A stretch of DNA of 64,000 bases from Clostridium cibarium (GTDB lineage Bacteria > Bacillota > Clostridia > Clostridiales > Clostridiaceae), in assembly GCF_014836335.1 (NCBI RefSeq), contig NZ_JACSRA010000022.1, forward strand, positions 16,259 through 80,258. Reading direction: 5' to 3'. The position numbers and the translations under genes were made by a program. The notes under the pieces are model-generated. The model saw only the letters and a list, made by a program, of their open reading frames with translations. It had not been told where the DNA came from and did no database searches. Positions 7,981-16,387 of the stretch are shown here, piece after piece; the stretch's first letter is position 1, and each line of letters opens with the position of its first letter.

Positions 7981-10900
7981 ATATAAGATAGTCATTTCTG
8001 GTAAAGGTATATATAGGGAACATGTACTTGCTACCAATGATAGCAATATAATAAAGGTTGGAACAAATAGAGGCTGTCAAGTTAGATTTAAGAAAGAAAG
8101 GTTTTTTGAAAGTTTTGAATTTGAACTAGTAAAAACAGCTAAAGGATGGCAATTAAATTGTAGTAATTCTGTCTATTTTACTTTAGATGGTGTTATGAAA
8201 TTATATAATAAAGAACTTGAACATGGTGATGAAATAATAGTAAAATATCAAAATTATAATGGAGAACTTTTTAAATTAAATTTCTTTATTGACTTTGATA
8301 GTGTAACAAAAAACTATGATAGAATAATTGATTTAACAGATGTAAAAAAATTAACTATCGGTGGCAGCGAAGATAATCATATTTTTATAGATGACTCCCT
8401 TTATAAACAAGGAACTGTTACCTTGTCTTGTGAAAATGGGGAATACTATCTTAAAGATAATAATACTAAGTATGGAGTTTACATAAATACAGAGAAGATA
8501 AAAGAAAAGAAAAAATTAAATAATTATGATTTCTTTATTATAGTTGGACATTATTTTTATTTGAAAGATCATAAACTTTATACAGATAAAGATGAGAGAA
8601 TGCATATAAAGGCCTTGAATTATGTAGATGAAAAGATAATAAATAGTATGGAGTATCCTAAATTTAATAGGAGTACTAGGATTAAATATAAGGAACTAGA
8701 TAATCAAATAGAGATTTTACCTCCAGAGCAGCTAGCAAAGGAGCAAAAGAGAAGCATACTTTTAGCTCTAATTCCAGCATTAGCTATGATGGGGATAACA
8801 GTTGTTTTAAGAGGAATGATGGGGGGGGGTGGCGCCTTTGTTTTATATAGCGTTGCTACTATGTCTGTAGGTGTAATTATGTCAATTGTAACAGCTATAT
8901 CAAATGGAAAAGAATATAGAAAGAATAAAAAAGAACGTAGAGAAAAATATCTAGAATATTTAAAAGAAAAAGAACAAGCAATTAGAAAATGCAGAGAAAA
9001 AGAACTTGAAGTATTAAATAAAATATATAAACCTATTGAAGAAAATCTTGATAACATAAAAGGATTTAAGAAAGATCTTTTTGATAGGGATAGAAGAGAC
9101 GAAGATTATTTGAATTTGAGATTAGGTACTGGAAGGCAAGCGGCTAATTGTAAGGTTAAAGTAACGCCACTTGAATTTAAGAATCTTGAAGATGATTTAG
9201 TTAGTATGCCTGAGCAAATAGAAGAAAAATATAAGTATATAGATAATAGACCAATAGTAGCTAAACTTCCAGAAATAAATGCATTAGGAATAGTAGGTCA
9301 ATATGAAAGTTTGTATAAGATATTAAAAAACATTACATTTGATATAGTAGGAAGGCAATTTTATAAAGATGTTAAACTTTTCTATATGATTAGGGAAGAT
9401 GAAAAGGCAAGGTTTAGCTGGCTTAGATGGTTAAGACATGTGGAAAATGATGATCTTGGCATAAGAAATATAATCTGTGATGATGAAAGTAAGAATTTAT
9501 TATTTGAATATTTATATATCGAACTAGGAAAGAGAAGAGAAGATAAGAAAAAAGAATTTAAAGAGAATTTTATAATATTTGTTTTAGATAATAAGGGGAT
9601 AAAAAATCACCCTATTTCAAAGTTTATTGAATCTTCTAAAGAATATGGTGTAACCTTTGTATTTTTAGAAGAACATGAAGAATTATTACCTAAGGGCTGT
9701 GATGAAATAATAAGGCTAAAAGACAATGCAAATAGCGCAGTTGTATTAAGCAGTATAAATGGGGAAGATAATCTTCAATTCAACTTTAATGAAGTAGCAG
9801 AAAATTTATTAGAATCTTTAGCTTTAAAGATAGCTCCTGTTTATGTAGATGAAGTTACTCTAGAAGGACAACTAACAAAAAATATATCTCTTTATGAACT
9901 TTTAGGGGTGTTAAGTGTTGATGAAATTGACATAGAAAAGAGATGGAGAGAATCTGTTGTTTATAAGAGTATGGCAGCACCTCTTGGTGTTAAGGCTAGT
10001 AAAGAAGTTGTATATCTAGATTTAAATGAAAAACATCACGGGCCTCATGGACTTGTGGCAGGTACAACAGGTTCTGGTAAAAGTGAGATCTTGCAAAGTT
10101 ATATATTATCTATGGCCACACTTTTCCATCCATATGAAGTTGGGTTTGTAATAATTGACTTTAAGGGTGGAGGTATGGTTAATCAATTTAAGGATTTGCC
10201 ACATCTAGTTGGAGCTATTACTAATATTGATGGTAGAGAAATAACGCGTTCACTTTTATCTATAAAGGCAGAACTTAGAAAGAGACAAGAACTTTTTGCT
10301 GAAGCTGAAGTTAATCATATAGATGCTTATATTAAAAAGTTTAAGGCAGGAGAAGCTAGTTATCCACTTCCACATTTAATATTAATAGTAGATGAATTTG
10401 CAGAACTTAAAAGCGATCAACCAGAATTTATGAAAGAACTTATTAGTGCAGCTAGAATAGGTAGAAGTTTAGGAGTCCACCTTATCCTTGCAACACAAAA
10501 ACCTTCAGGAGTAGTTGATGAACAAATTTGGAGTAACTCAAAGTTTAAGCTATGCTTAAAAGTTCAAAATCAACAGGATTCAAAGGAAGTATTAAAATCA
10601 CCATTAGCTGCAGAAATAAAGGAACCTGGTAGAGCATACTTACAAGTTGGTAATAATGAAATATTTGAATTATTCCAATCAGCATATAGTGGAGCATCAG
10701 CCGTAAATGATGATATGGGAAGTTTTAAAGAGTTTGAAGTAAATGAAGTTTCTTTATGGGGTAAGAGAAATACTGTATTTAAGCAAGAAAAGAAGAAAAG
10801 TGGAGAAAACAGTGAAAGTCAACTAGAGGCCATAGTTGAATATGTTAATGAGTATTGTGCTGAAAAGAATATAAAGAGATTGCCAGGAATATGTCTTCCA

Positions 10901-12514
10901 CCTTTACCAGAACTTATTTACTTAAGTGACATAGAAGATATAGAAAAGAATGATATAACTACAGAAGTTCCAATAGGTATGTTTGATGATCCAACAAGAC
11001 AATTACAAGCACCTGTAATATTAAACTTGCTTGAAGGAAATATGATTATAATAGGCTCATCACAATTTGGTAAGACAAGCATTCTTCAAACTATAATTAG
11101 AGGGGTAGCAGAAAAATACTCACCAGAAGAAGTGAATTTCTACATTATAGACTTTGCTTCTATGATACTTAAGAACTTTGAAACATTAAAACATGTTGGA
11201 GGGGTAATAACATCTTCAGAGGATGAAAAGCTTAAGACATTCACGAAGATGATAATTCAAGAGATAGCAAGACGTAAAGAGATATTATCAAGTCTTGGAA
11301 TAAGTTCTTTTGCTTCATATAGAGAAGCAGGTTATAAGGATTTACCACATATTATTATAGCATTAGATAACTTTATAGCATTTAAAGAATTATATCCAGA
11401 TAGAGATGAAGAACTATTAAATATAGTTAGAGAAGGTACAGCAGTTGGTGTAACTGTAATATTTGCTAATTCACAAACTAATGGAATCAGTTATAAATAT
11501 ATGACTAACTTTGGTAGAAGAATAGCATTATATTGTAATGATTCAAGTGAATATGGAGTATTATTTGATAAATGCAGAATGCAACCTAAAAATGTTCCAG
11601 GTAGAGCTATAATTTCTATAGATAAAAATATCTATGAATATCAAAATTATCTTGCTTTCTATGGTGAAAAGGAAATTGATAGAGTTCAGGATATGAAGAA
11701 TTTCATAGAAGAAATTAATAAAAAGTATTCAGGAAAGGGTGCTAGAATAATTCCTGAAATACCAAAGCTATTAACAATGGAATATATTGAAGATAATTAT
11801 AGTGATAGATCCTTTAGTAAATACGAGATTCCAGTAGGATTAAACTACAATAATATTGAAATAGAAACTATAGATTTGGAAAAGGTAGGATTCTTCTGTA
11901 CAGTTGGTAAAGAAGGAAGAGGAAAGAAGACTTTACTACGTAATATCATGGAAAATCTACAAAAGAATATATATAGTAGTCCAGTAGAGGCTATGGTTAT
12001 TGATAATATAGAAAAAGATCTTAGCTTTATGGAGGACTATGGATATACTTCAAGTTATTCTGTTCTATATGATAACTTTGAAGAGGTAATAGAGGATGTT
12101 CATGATAAACTTGAAGAACGTTATGATGCTGTTAGTGAATCAGGTAAGGAAGTCCTAGAGAAAATGCCATTATTACTTGTTGTAGTTAATAATAATGATG
12201 CTTTAGTCAATATTGGAACTAATAAAGAAGCAATGGATATGTTTAAGAAGATCACTAAGCAATATAGAAATCTAAAAGTATGCTTCATATTCAATAATGT
12301 AGAAAATTCACCGGTTTCTTTTGCATCAACAGAAATTCTTAAGATGATTAAGGAAAATAGAAAAGCATTCTTATTTGAGGATTTAGAAAATAGTAAATTA
12401 TTTGATATGAATATGAATGTTGTTAGAAACTTTAAGAAGAAAATTACTGTCGGAGATTGTTATATCCTTGAAGAAGGTGAAGTGGTTAAGATAAAGGCAG
12501 TGAAAAATGAGTAA
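7970..12514 (+). CDS. essC: EssC-type FtsK/SpoIIIE ATPase, type VII secretion motor
   Basis: This 1514-aa membrane ATPase drives export of WXG100 substrates. Two N-terminal FHA-like domains (about residues 1-200) are followed by a hydrophobic pair (about 262-310, LLALIPALAMMG and AVLYSVATMSVG-like). Three FtsK-type ATPase domains follow. D1 has an intact Walker A (GTTGSGKSE, about 698) and Walker B (LILIVDEFAEL, about 800). D2 (GSSQFGKTS, about 1029) and D3 (GKEGRGKKT, about 1312) are less canonical, as in known EssC proteins. TTG 7970 is preferred because GTGAGGAGAG sits at Shine-Dalgarno distance; an in-frame GTG at 7952 is the alternative. It is the last gene of the operon, with a terminator at 12537. 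Confidence 0.95.
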   Translation: MDNKYKIVISGKGIYREHVLATNDSNIIKVGTNRGCQVRFKKERFFESFEFELVKTAKGWQLNCSNSVYFTLDGVMKLYNKELEHGDEIIVKYQNYNGELFKLNFFIDFDSVTKNYDRIIDLTDVKKLTIGGSEDNHIFIDDSLYKQGTVTLSCENGEYYLKDNNTKYGVYINTEKIKEKKKLNNYDFFIIVGHYFYLKDHKLYTDKDERMHIKALNYVDEKIINSMEYPKFNRSTRIKYKELDNQIEILPPEQLAKEQKRSILLALIPALAMMGITVVLRGMMGGGGAFVLYSVATMSVGVIMSIVTAISNGKEYRKNKKERREKYLEYLKEKEQAIRKCREKELEVLNKIYKPIEENLDNIKGFKKDLFDRDRRDEDYLNLRLGTGRQAANCKVKVTPLEFKNLEDDLVSMPEQIEEKYKYIDNRPIVAKLPEINALGIVGQYESLYKILKNITFDIVGRQFYKDVKLFYMIREDEKARFSWLRWLRHVENDDLGIRNIICDDESKNLLFEYLYIELGKRREDKKKEFKENFIIFVLDNKGIKNHPISKFIESSKEYGVTFVFLEEHEELLPKGCDEIIRLKDNANSAVVLSSINGEDNLQFNFNEVAENLLESLALKIAPVYVDEVTLEGQLTKNISLYELLGVLSVDEIDIEKRWRESVVYKSMAAPLGVKASKEVVYLDLNEKHHGPHGLVAGTTGSGKSEILQSYILSMATLFHPYEVGFVIIDFKGGGMVNQFKDLPHLVGAITNIDGREITRSLLSIKAELRKRQELFAEAEVNHIDAYIKKFKAGEASYPLPHLILIVDEFAELKSDQPEFMKELISAARIGRSLGVHLILATQKPSGVVDEQIWSNSKFKLCLKVQNQQDSKEVLKSPLAAEIKEPGRAYLQVGNNEIFELFQSAYSGASAVNDDMGSFKEFEVNEVSLWGKRNTVFKQEKKKSGENSESQLEAIVEYVNEYCAEKNIKRLPGICLPPLPELIYLSDIEDIEKNDITTEVPIGMFDDPTRQLQAPVILNLLEGNMIIIGSSQFGKTSILQTIIRGVAEKYSPEEVNFYIIDFASMILKNFETLKHVGGVITSSEDEKLKTFTKMIIQEIARRKEILSSLGISSFASYREAGYKDLPHIIIALDNFIAFKELYPDRDEELLNIVREGTAVGVTVIFANSQTNGISYKYMTNFGRRIALYCNDSSEYGVLFDKCRMQPKNVPGRAIISIDKNIYEYQNYLAFYGEKEIDRVQDMKNFIEEINKKYSGKGARIIPEIPKLLTMEYIEDNYSDRSFSKYEIPVGLNYNNIEIETIDLEKVGFFCTVGKEGRGKKTLLRNIMENLQKNIYSSPVEAMVIDNIEKDLSFMEDYGYTSSYSVLYDNFEEVIEDVHDKLEERYDAVSESGKEVLEKMPLLLVVVNNNDALVNIGTNKEAMDMFKKITKQYRNLKVCFIFNNVENSPVSFASTEILKMIKENRKAFLFEDLENSKLFDMNMNVVRNFKKKITVGDCYILEEGEVVKIKAVKNE

Positions 12515-12536
12515 ATAACTTATATATAATGATTGA

Positions 12537-12573
12537 ACCATAGTCAAAAATGATATGACTATGGTCTTTTTTT
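12537..12573 (+). terminator. terminator of the secretion operon
   Basis: ACCATAGTC and GACTATGGTC pair around an 11-nt loop and are followed by seven T. The stem uses the same sequence as the GGACYWTRGTC regulatory repeat, so terminator and operator seem related in origin. Confidence 0.8.
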
Positions 12574-12591
12574 ACCGAAAAGCGAAGAATA

Positions 12592-12694
12592 GGACCATAG
12601 TTATATTGAAAATAGGACCATAGTCCATAAATGACAGGACTATAGTCACAAAATTAGAATTTTTAGGGAATTTGGTTTTTGTTTATTATATAAT
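12592..12694 (+). promoter_or_regulatory. secretion-locus promoter 2, upstream of the WXG100 gene
   Basis: GGACCATAGT starts at 12592, GGACCATAGTC at 12615 and GGACTATAGTCAC at 12637, with periods of 23 and 22 bp. TATAAT at 12689-12694 begins 39 nt after the last copy, exactly as at 5227-5306. There is no canonical -35; an AGGGAA block sits about 22 nt before the -10. No T-run follows the repeats here, so this copy is a promoter element and not a terminator. Confidence 0.78.
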
Positions 12695-12777
12695 GAAAAT
12701 ACGGAAGACATTCCGAAGGAGAGACCTAAAAAGGTTAAATAAATAAAAAAATTATAAATAAAATGGAGGAATTAAAA

Positions 12778-13074
12778 ATGTCACAAATTAGAATTACACC
12801 TCAAGAATTATATGATGGAGCTAGCTTCACAAATGATAAGGCAAGTACTATTGAATCTGAATTATCAGCTTTAAAGTCAAAAATTGATGAAGTAACAGGT
12901 AACTGGGAAGGTGCTGCTCAAAGTAGTTTCATAGCAAGCTTTAATGAATTATACAGTTCATTTATGCAAAAGTTCCCACCAATAATACAAGGGGTTGCTC
13001 AACAAATGCAATCAGCTGGACAAGTTCTTGAAAATGCTGATTTAGAAGTTTCTAAGGCATTTCAACAAAGCTAA
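12778..13074 (+). CDS. WXG100 family type VII secretion substrate (EsxA-like)
   Basis: The 98-aa helical-hairpin protein has the WxG turn (NWEGAA, W43-G45) and the usual ~100-residue length. It is the export substrate and often the gating partner of EssC. The C-terminus (LEVSKAFQQS) lacks a clear YxxxD/E signal, so it may rely on a partner or on dimer formation. ATG 12778 follows a GGAGGA site; the ATG at 12763 overlaps that site. It is a single-gene transcript with its own regulated promoter and strong terminator, which would allow it to be made in excess over the machinery. Confidence 0.95.
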   Translation: MSQIRITPQELYDGASFTNDKASTIESELSALKSKIDEVTGNWEGAAQSSFIASFNELYSSFMQKFPPIIQGVAQQMQSAGQVLENADLEVSKAFQQS

Positions 13075-13163
13075 TATAATCTAGAGGGTAAGCCATAGAT
13101 ATGCACTTAAATTATATAAGTTAATACTGGATACTTAGTTAATAGTGTAAGGATTAAATTAAT

Positions 13164-13205
13164 AAACTACACCTTGGAATATCTCTAAGGTGTAGTTTGT
13201 TTTTT
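13164..13205 (+). terminator. terminator of the WXG100 gene
   Basis: A 12-bp perfect stem (AAACTACACCTT / AAGGTGTAGTTT) with an 11-nt loop is followed by a T-rich run. Confidence 0.9.
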
Positions 13206-13268
13206 ATATGATATAATTTAATAAAGCAATCAATAAATTTTTTAAAAGAAGAAAGAGGAGTAAATAGT

Positions 13269-14090
13269 ATGAAACCAGTAAAGAGAGTAGCAGTAATACA
13301 TGATTTAAGTGTAGTTGGAAAAGCTGCTTTGACTAATATAATACCTGTTTTAAGTGTAATGGGCGTTGAAGTGTGTCCAATACCAACTATGATCCTTTCT
13401 ACACATACTGGTGGATTTGGGGTGCCAGAAGTGATAAAGTTACCTAGGTTTATTGATGGATGTAATAATCATTATAAAAAAATTGGAATTACATTTGATA
13501 CTTTATTTGTAGGTTACTTAGGCAGCGAAGATGCAATAAAATCATCAATTGATTTTATTAATGAAAATAAAGGAACAAATGTTGTATTAGATCCTATATT
13601 TGGTGACGGAGGACTTTGTTATTCTAATTTTACTATGGAATATGTAAATAGCATTAAAAAGTTAATTCCTTTTAGCGATATAATAACACCCAATTACACT
13701 GAAGCGTGTTTTTTAACTGGAGAAGATTATAATGAAGAATTTACAGAAGAAAAACTTATAAGAATCTATAAGAAGCTACTGAAGATTGGAGCTAAAAAAA
13801 TAGTAATAACTAGTATTCCATCTTATATTAAAAATCATTTGGGAATAGGAATTTTTAATGGAGAAGATTTTAATGTTTTTTATAAGGAAAAGTCAGAAAA
13901 GTCCTATCCAGGCACTGGTGATATATTTACTTCTGTATTAATTGGTAAAATGATAAATGGGTTAAACTTATATGATTCAGCATTATGTGCTCATTATTTT
14001 GTTAGTTCTTGTATAGTGGAAAGTTCAAAGTATGATTATCCTACAAAGGAAGGAGTTCTTTTAGAGAAAAATCTAAAATTATTACTTTAA
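13269..14090 (+). CDS. pyridoxamine kinase-like PfkB/ribokinase family protein
   Basis: This 273-aa protein resembles pyridoxal/pyridoxamine kinases, which phosphorylate B6 vitamers to make pyridoxal phosphate. Visible blocks are the N-terminal IHDLSVVGKAALTN, the mid-region GYLGSEDAI and VVLDPIFGDGG, TPNYTEACFLTG, and the C-terminal PGTGDIF anion hole with the catalytic Asp. Its length fits the family. It has its own RBS and a terminator at 14103, and it separates two units of the secretion locus without an obvious link to them. Confidence 0.85.
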   Translation: MKPVKRVAVIHDLSVVGKAALTNIIPVLSVMGVEVCPIPTMILSTHTGGFGVPEVIKLPRFIDGCNNHYKKIGITFDTLFVGYLGSEDAIKSSIDFINENKGTNVVLDPIFGDGGLCYSNFTMEYVNSIKKLIPFSDIITPNYTEACFLTGEDYNEEFTEEKLIRIYKKLLKIGAKKIVITSIPSYIKNHLGIGIFNGEDFNVFYKEKSEKSYPGTGDIFTSVLIGKMINGLNLYDSALCAHYFVSSCIVESSKYDYPTKEGVLLEKNLKLLL

Positions 14091-14102
14091 TCTGCGGGAA
14101 AG

Positions 14103-14144
14103 AGCTGTGTTAATAGATATTTTTTTATTAGCGCAGCTTTTTTT
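14103..14144 (+). terminator. terminator of the pyridoxamine kinase-like gene
   Basis: The stem AGCTGTGTTAATA / TATTAGCGCAGCT pairs over 13 positions, including G-U pairs, and is followed by a run of seven T. Confidence 0.85.
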
Positions 14145-14155
14145 GCGTGTTCATA

Positions 14156-14258
14156 TACCTAAAGTCCTAATTAAATTAGGACCTTAGTCTTAACATTAAA
14201 GGACTTTAGTCACAAAAATGGATATAAGAAGGAAAGTTGGATTTAAATATTATATAAT
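14156..14258 (+). promoter_or_regulatory. secretion-locus promoter 3, upstream of the TPR gene
   Basis: A diverged copy (TACCTAAAGTC, 14156) is followed by GGACCTTAGTC at 14179 and GGACTTTAGTCAC at 14201, with periods of 23 and 22 bp. TATAAT at 14253-14258 begins 39 nt after the last copy. An AAGGAA block replaces the -35. The spacing is identical to the other two elements, which is why the TPR gene downstream is taken to belong to the secretion regulon. Confidence 0.75.
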
Positions 14259-14371
14259 ATAAGAAATTATATCGGTGTTAAGTTTAAAGGATAAGTTATA
14301 AGACAGCTATAAGTGATAACTATATGTGTGGAAAATCATTAATTATCTGTAATTATAATAAGGAGGAGCAA

Positions 14372-15283
14372 ATGAATAAGGAATTAAGTAAACTAGAAGA
14401 AGAAAAATTAAATGTGGAATATAGATTAAAGAAGATTTGTGGCTTTATAAAATATGAAAATTATGATGCAGCTATTAAAGATTTAGATGAGTTTAATAGA
14501 AAATACCCATTAATAGTGGAAGGATATCATATTAAATTTAAAGTTCATTGTATTAAAAAGAAATACTTCGAAGCAAAAGAAGTAATTGATTATGCAATGA
14601 AGTTATTCCCTGAAAATGAGAAGTTAAAGCAGGATAAAATAGCTATTGATACTAAGCTAAAGGATTATGAAAATGTATTATATAAGCTTAATAAAAATAA
14701 AAAGGCAGAAGCTTCAACTGAAGATTTAAGAAATTTGAATTTTGAGAAAGCTAAGGTATATGCTGAAGAAAATGATGTTAATAATACAATAAAATATTTA
14801 GAAAAAGCAATATCCTATGAAGGGGATAATGTTGATCGTGAAGCTAGATATTATATTATGAACCATTATTTAAGCACAAAACAGTATGATAAGCTTATTA
14901 AAAATTCTGAGGTTCTAGTTAAGGAAGAAGATTCTAAAGATTCTAGTTTAATGTCTGCATATTACTATAGGGCTTTAAGCTTTAGAATGCTTAATAAGGA
15001 TAAGGAAAATAAGTATTATGGAGAAGCTTGCAAGATTTATAAGGATATAACTATATCAAAGCCTACAAATATAGATGCGTATTTACTTAGAGTATTATGT
15101 CATAAGGATTTAAAAGAGTATAGCAGGGCTTTAGAATTAATTGATTGCATATTAATGATTAAGAAAGATTATAAGCCAGCTTTAGATTTAAGAAGCTCTA
15201 TTTATAGAGAGATGGAACAAGAGAGAATAAGTAAAGTGCTAAAAGCTAAAAAGTTAGATTTTAATGCTGTTTTGCAAAATTAG
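14372..15283 (+). CDS. TPR-like protein sharing the secretion-locus promoter type
   Basis: The 303-aa protein starts with a coiled-coil-like segment and continues as helical pairs resembling tetratricopeptide repeats (for example YENYDAAIKDLDEFNRKYP and DVNNTIKYLEKAISYEGD). It has no signal peptide or membrane segment. ATG 14372 is used because AGGAGG lies just upstream; the frame opens further back at 14324 without a ribosome site. The shared promoter architecture suggests it acts with the WXG100/EssC system, perhaps as a chaperone or scaffold; this is inference. Confidence 0.78.
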   Translation: MNKELSKLEEEKLNVEYRLKKICGFIKYENYDAAIKDLDEFNRKYPLIVEGYHIKFKVHCIKKKYFEAKEVIDYAMKLFPENEKLKQDKIAIDTKLKDYENVLYKLNKNKKAEASTEDLRNLNFEKAKVYAEENDVNNTIKYLEKAISYEGDNVDREARYYIMNHYLSTKQYDKLIKNSEVLVKEEDSKDSSLMSAYYYRALSFRMLNKDKENKYYGEACKIYKDITISKPTNIDAYLLRVLCHKDLKEYSRALELIDCILMIKKDYKPALDLRSSIYREMEQERISKVLKAKKLDFNAVLQN

Positions 15284-15302
15284 ATATTTGGCTTGGGAAA
15301 AG

Positions 15303-15337
15303 ATAGTAACAGGAAGTTTTAGTTACTATTTTTTTTA
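15303..15337 (+). terminator. terminator of the TPR gene
   Basis: The stem ATAGTAAC / GTTACTAT with an 11-nt loop is followed by eight or more T. Confidence 0.82.
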
Positions 15338-15445
15338 TTTAGGAAAAGAGATTGAAATGAGTACTAAAATGATTAAAACTGGAACTAAAGAAACATTAAA
15401 TTTAAACTTTTACGCATACTAAACTATGTAAGGAAGGTGTGTGTT

Positions 15446-16342
15446 ATGAAGAATAAAAAGTTAGTTGATTGTTGTTGGGGAGATAAAATAGAAATCAATT
15501 TAATGATAAAGAAAATATTAGATATTAAAAATCCTTTAATTTGGGCTTATGCAGGTGATAATACTAAAGAAATAAAGTGTATTATAAACTGTGAGGATCT
15601 AAAAATAAAGGAAGGAGATGTGATTTTTACAAAAGGTCAATATGCTGAACCCTTTAAGATAGATAATTTTAAGATTGTAGAAAAATATGATATTAAGGAC
15701 TTCCTTCAAAGTGTTAAAAGACCTATTGAAGATATAATGAGGGAAATAGAAGAAATCTCAAATGAAGAATTTAAATCAAAGGAAGCTAAAATATTAAATA
15801 ATTACTTTTTTAAAGACGAAGATTTTATAGAAAAATTTAAAAATGCCATTGGAGGCGTATTTAATCATCATAATTATCTAGGGGGACTTGCTGAGCATAC
15901 ATTAAACGTTATGTATCTATCAAAAACTTTAGCATATAGATATGATTGTAGGTATAAAGAGATAGCAATACTTGGAGCAAAGCTGCATGATATAGGTAAA
16001 GTTTATGAAATGGAGTATAATGGACCTTTTAAATATACATTGCGTGGAAGCCTTGAAGGTCACATTGTTATGGGAGTTGAGATGATAGAGAGAGCTTTCT
16101 CTGAAAATCCGGATATCTTTTCAGAGGACTATAAAGAAAGAATAAAAGCTATAATAGTTCAGCATCATGGTAAATTAGAATATGGATCTCCAGTAGCACC
16201 AAGAACTGAAGAGTCTTATGTAGTGCATTATGCGGATTATGTAGATGCAACTATGAACAAAATAGATATTATTTCGGAAGGAATACCTGAAGGGCAGTGG
16301 AGTAATTATGATAAAAGAATAGAAACAAGATTATTCTTATAG
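15446..16342 (+). CDS. YhaM-like HD-domain hydrolase (3'-5' exoribonuclease family)
   Basis: This 298-aa protein has a short N-terminal OB-like part and a C-terminal HD phosphohydrolase domain. The metal ligands are visible in order: HNYLGGLAEHT, KLHDIGK (the HD pair), EGHIVMG and QHHG, and a late YADYVDA Asp. This matches YhaM/CBF1-type enzymes that trim RNA or DNA from the 3' end. ATG 15446 is chosen because AGGAAGGTG overlaps the alternative GTG at 15437. It converges on speE, with a shared terminator between them. Confidence 0.85.
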   Translation: MKNKKLVDCCWGDKIEINLMIKKILDIKNPLIWAYAGDNTKEIKCIINCEDLKIKEGDVIFTKGQYAEPFKIDNFKIVEKYDIKDFLQSVKRPIEDIMREIEEISNEEFKSKEAKILNNYFFKDEDFIEKFKNAIGGVFNHHNYLGGLAEHTLNVMYLSKTLAYRYDCRYKEIAILGAKLHDIGKVYEMEYNGPFKYTLRGSLEGHIVMGVEMIERAFSENPDIFSEDYKERIKAIIVQHHGKLEYGSPVAPRTEESYVVHYADYVDATMNKIDIISEGIPEGQWSNYDKRIETRLFL

Positions 16343-16346
16343 AATT

Positions 16347-16384
16347 AAAAGGATAAAACTTTCATAAAGAAGTTTTATCCTTTT
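16347..16384. terminator. bidirectional terminator between the HD hydrolase and speE
   Basis: A perfect 15-bp stem (AAAAGGATAAAACTT / AAGTTTTATCCTTTT) with an 8-nt loop has T-rich flanks on both strands and lies between converging genes. Confidence 0.88.
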
Positions 16385-16387
16385 CTT

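Noticed and set aside
8704..9057. Minus-strand frame of 117 codons inside essC
   Set aside because: It is a shadow of the essC membrane region with no ribosome site or recognisable product; similar shadows in purL, purH, gapN and others were also dropped.
14324..14371. Longer N-terminus of the TPR protein starting MCGKS
   Set aside because: There is no ribosome site before 14324, while AGGAGG sits just before the ATG at 14372.
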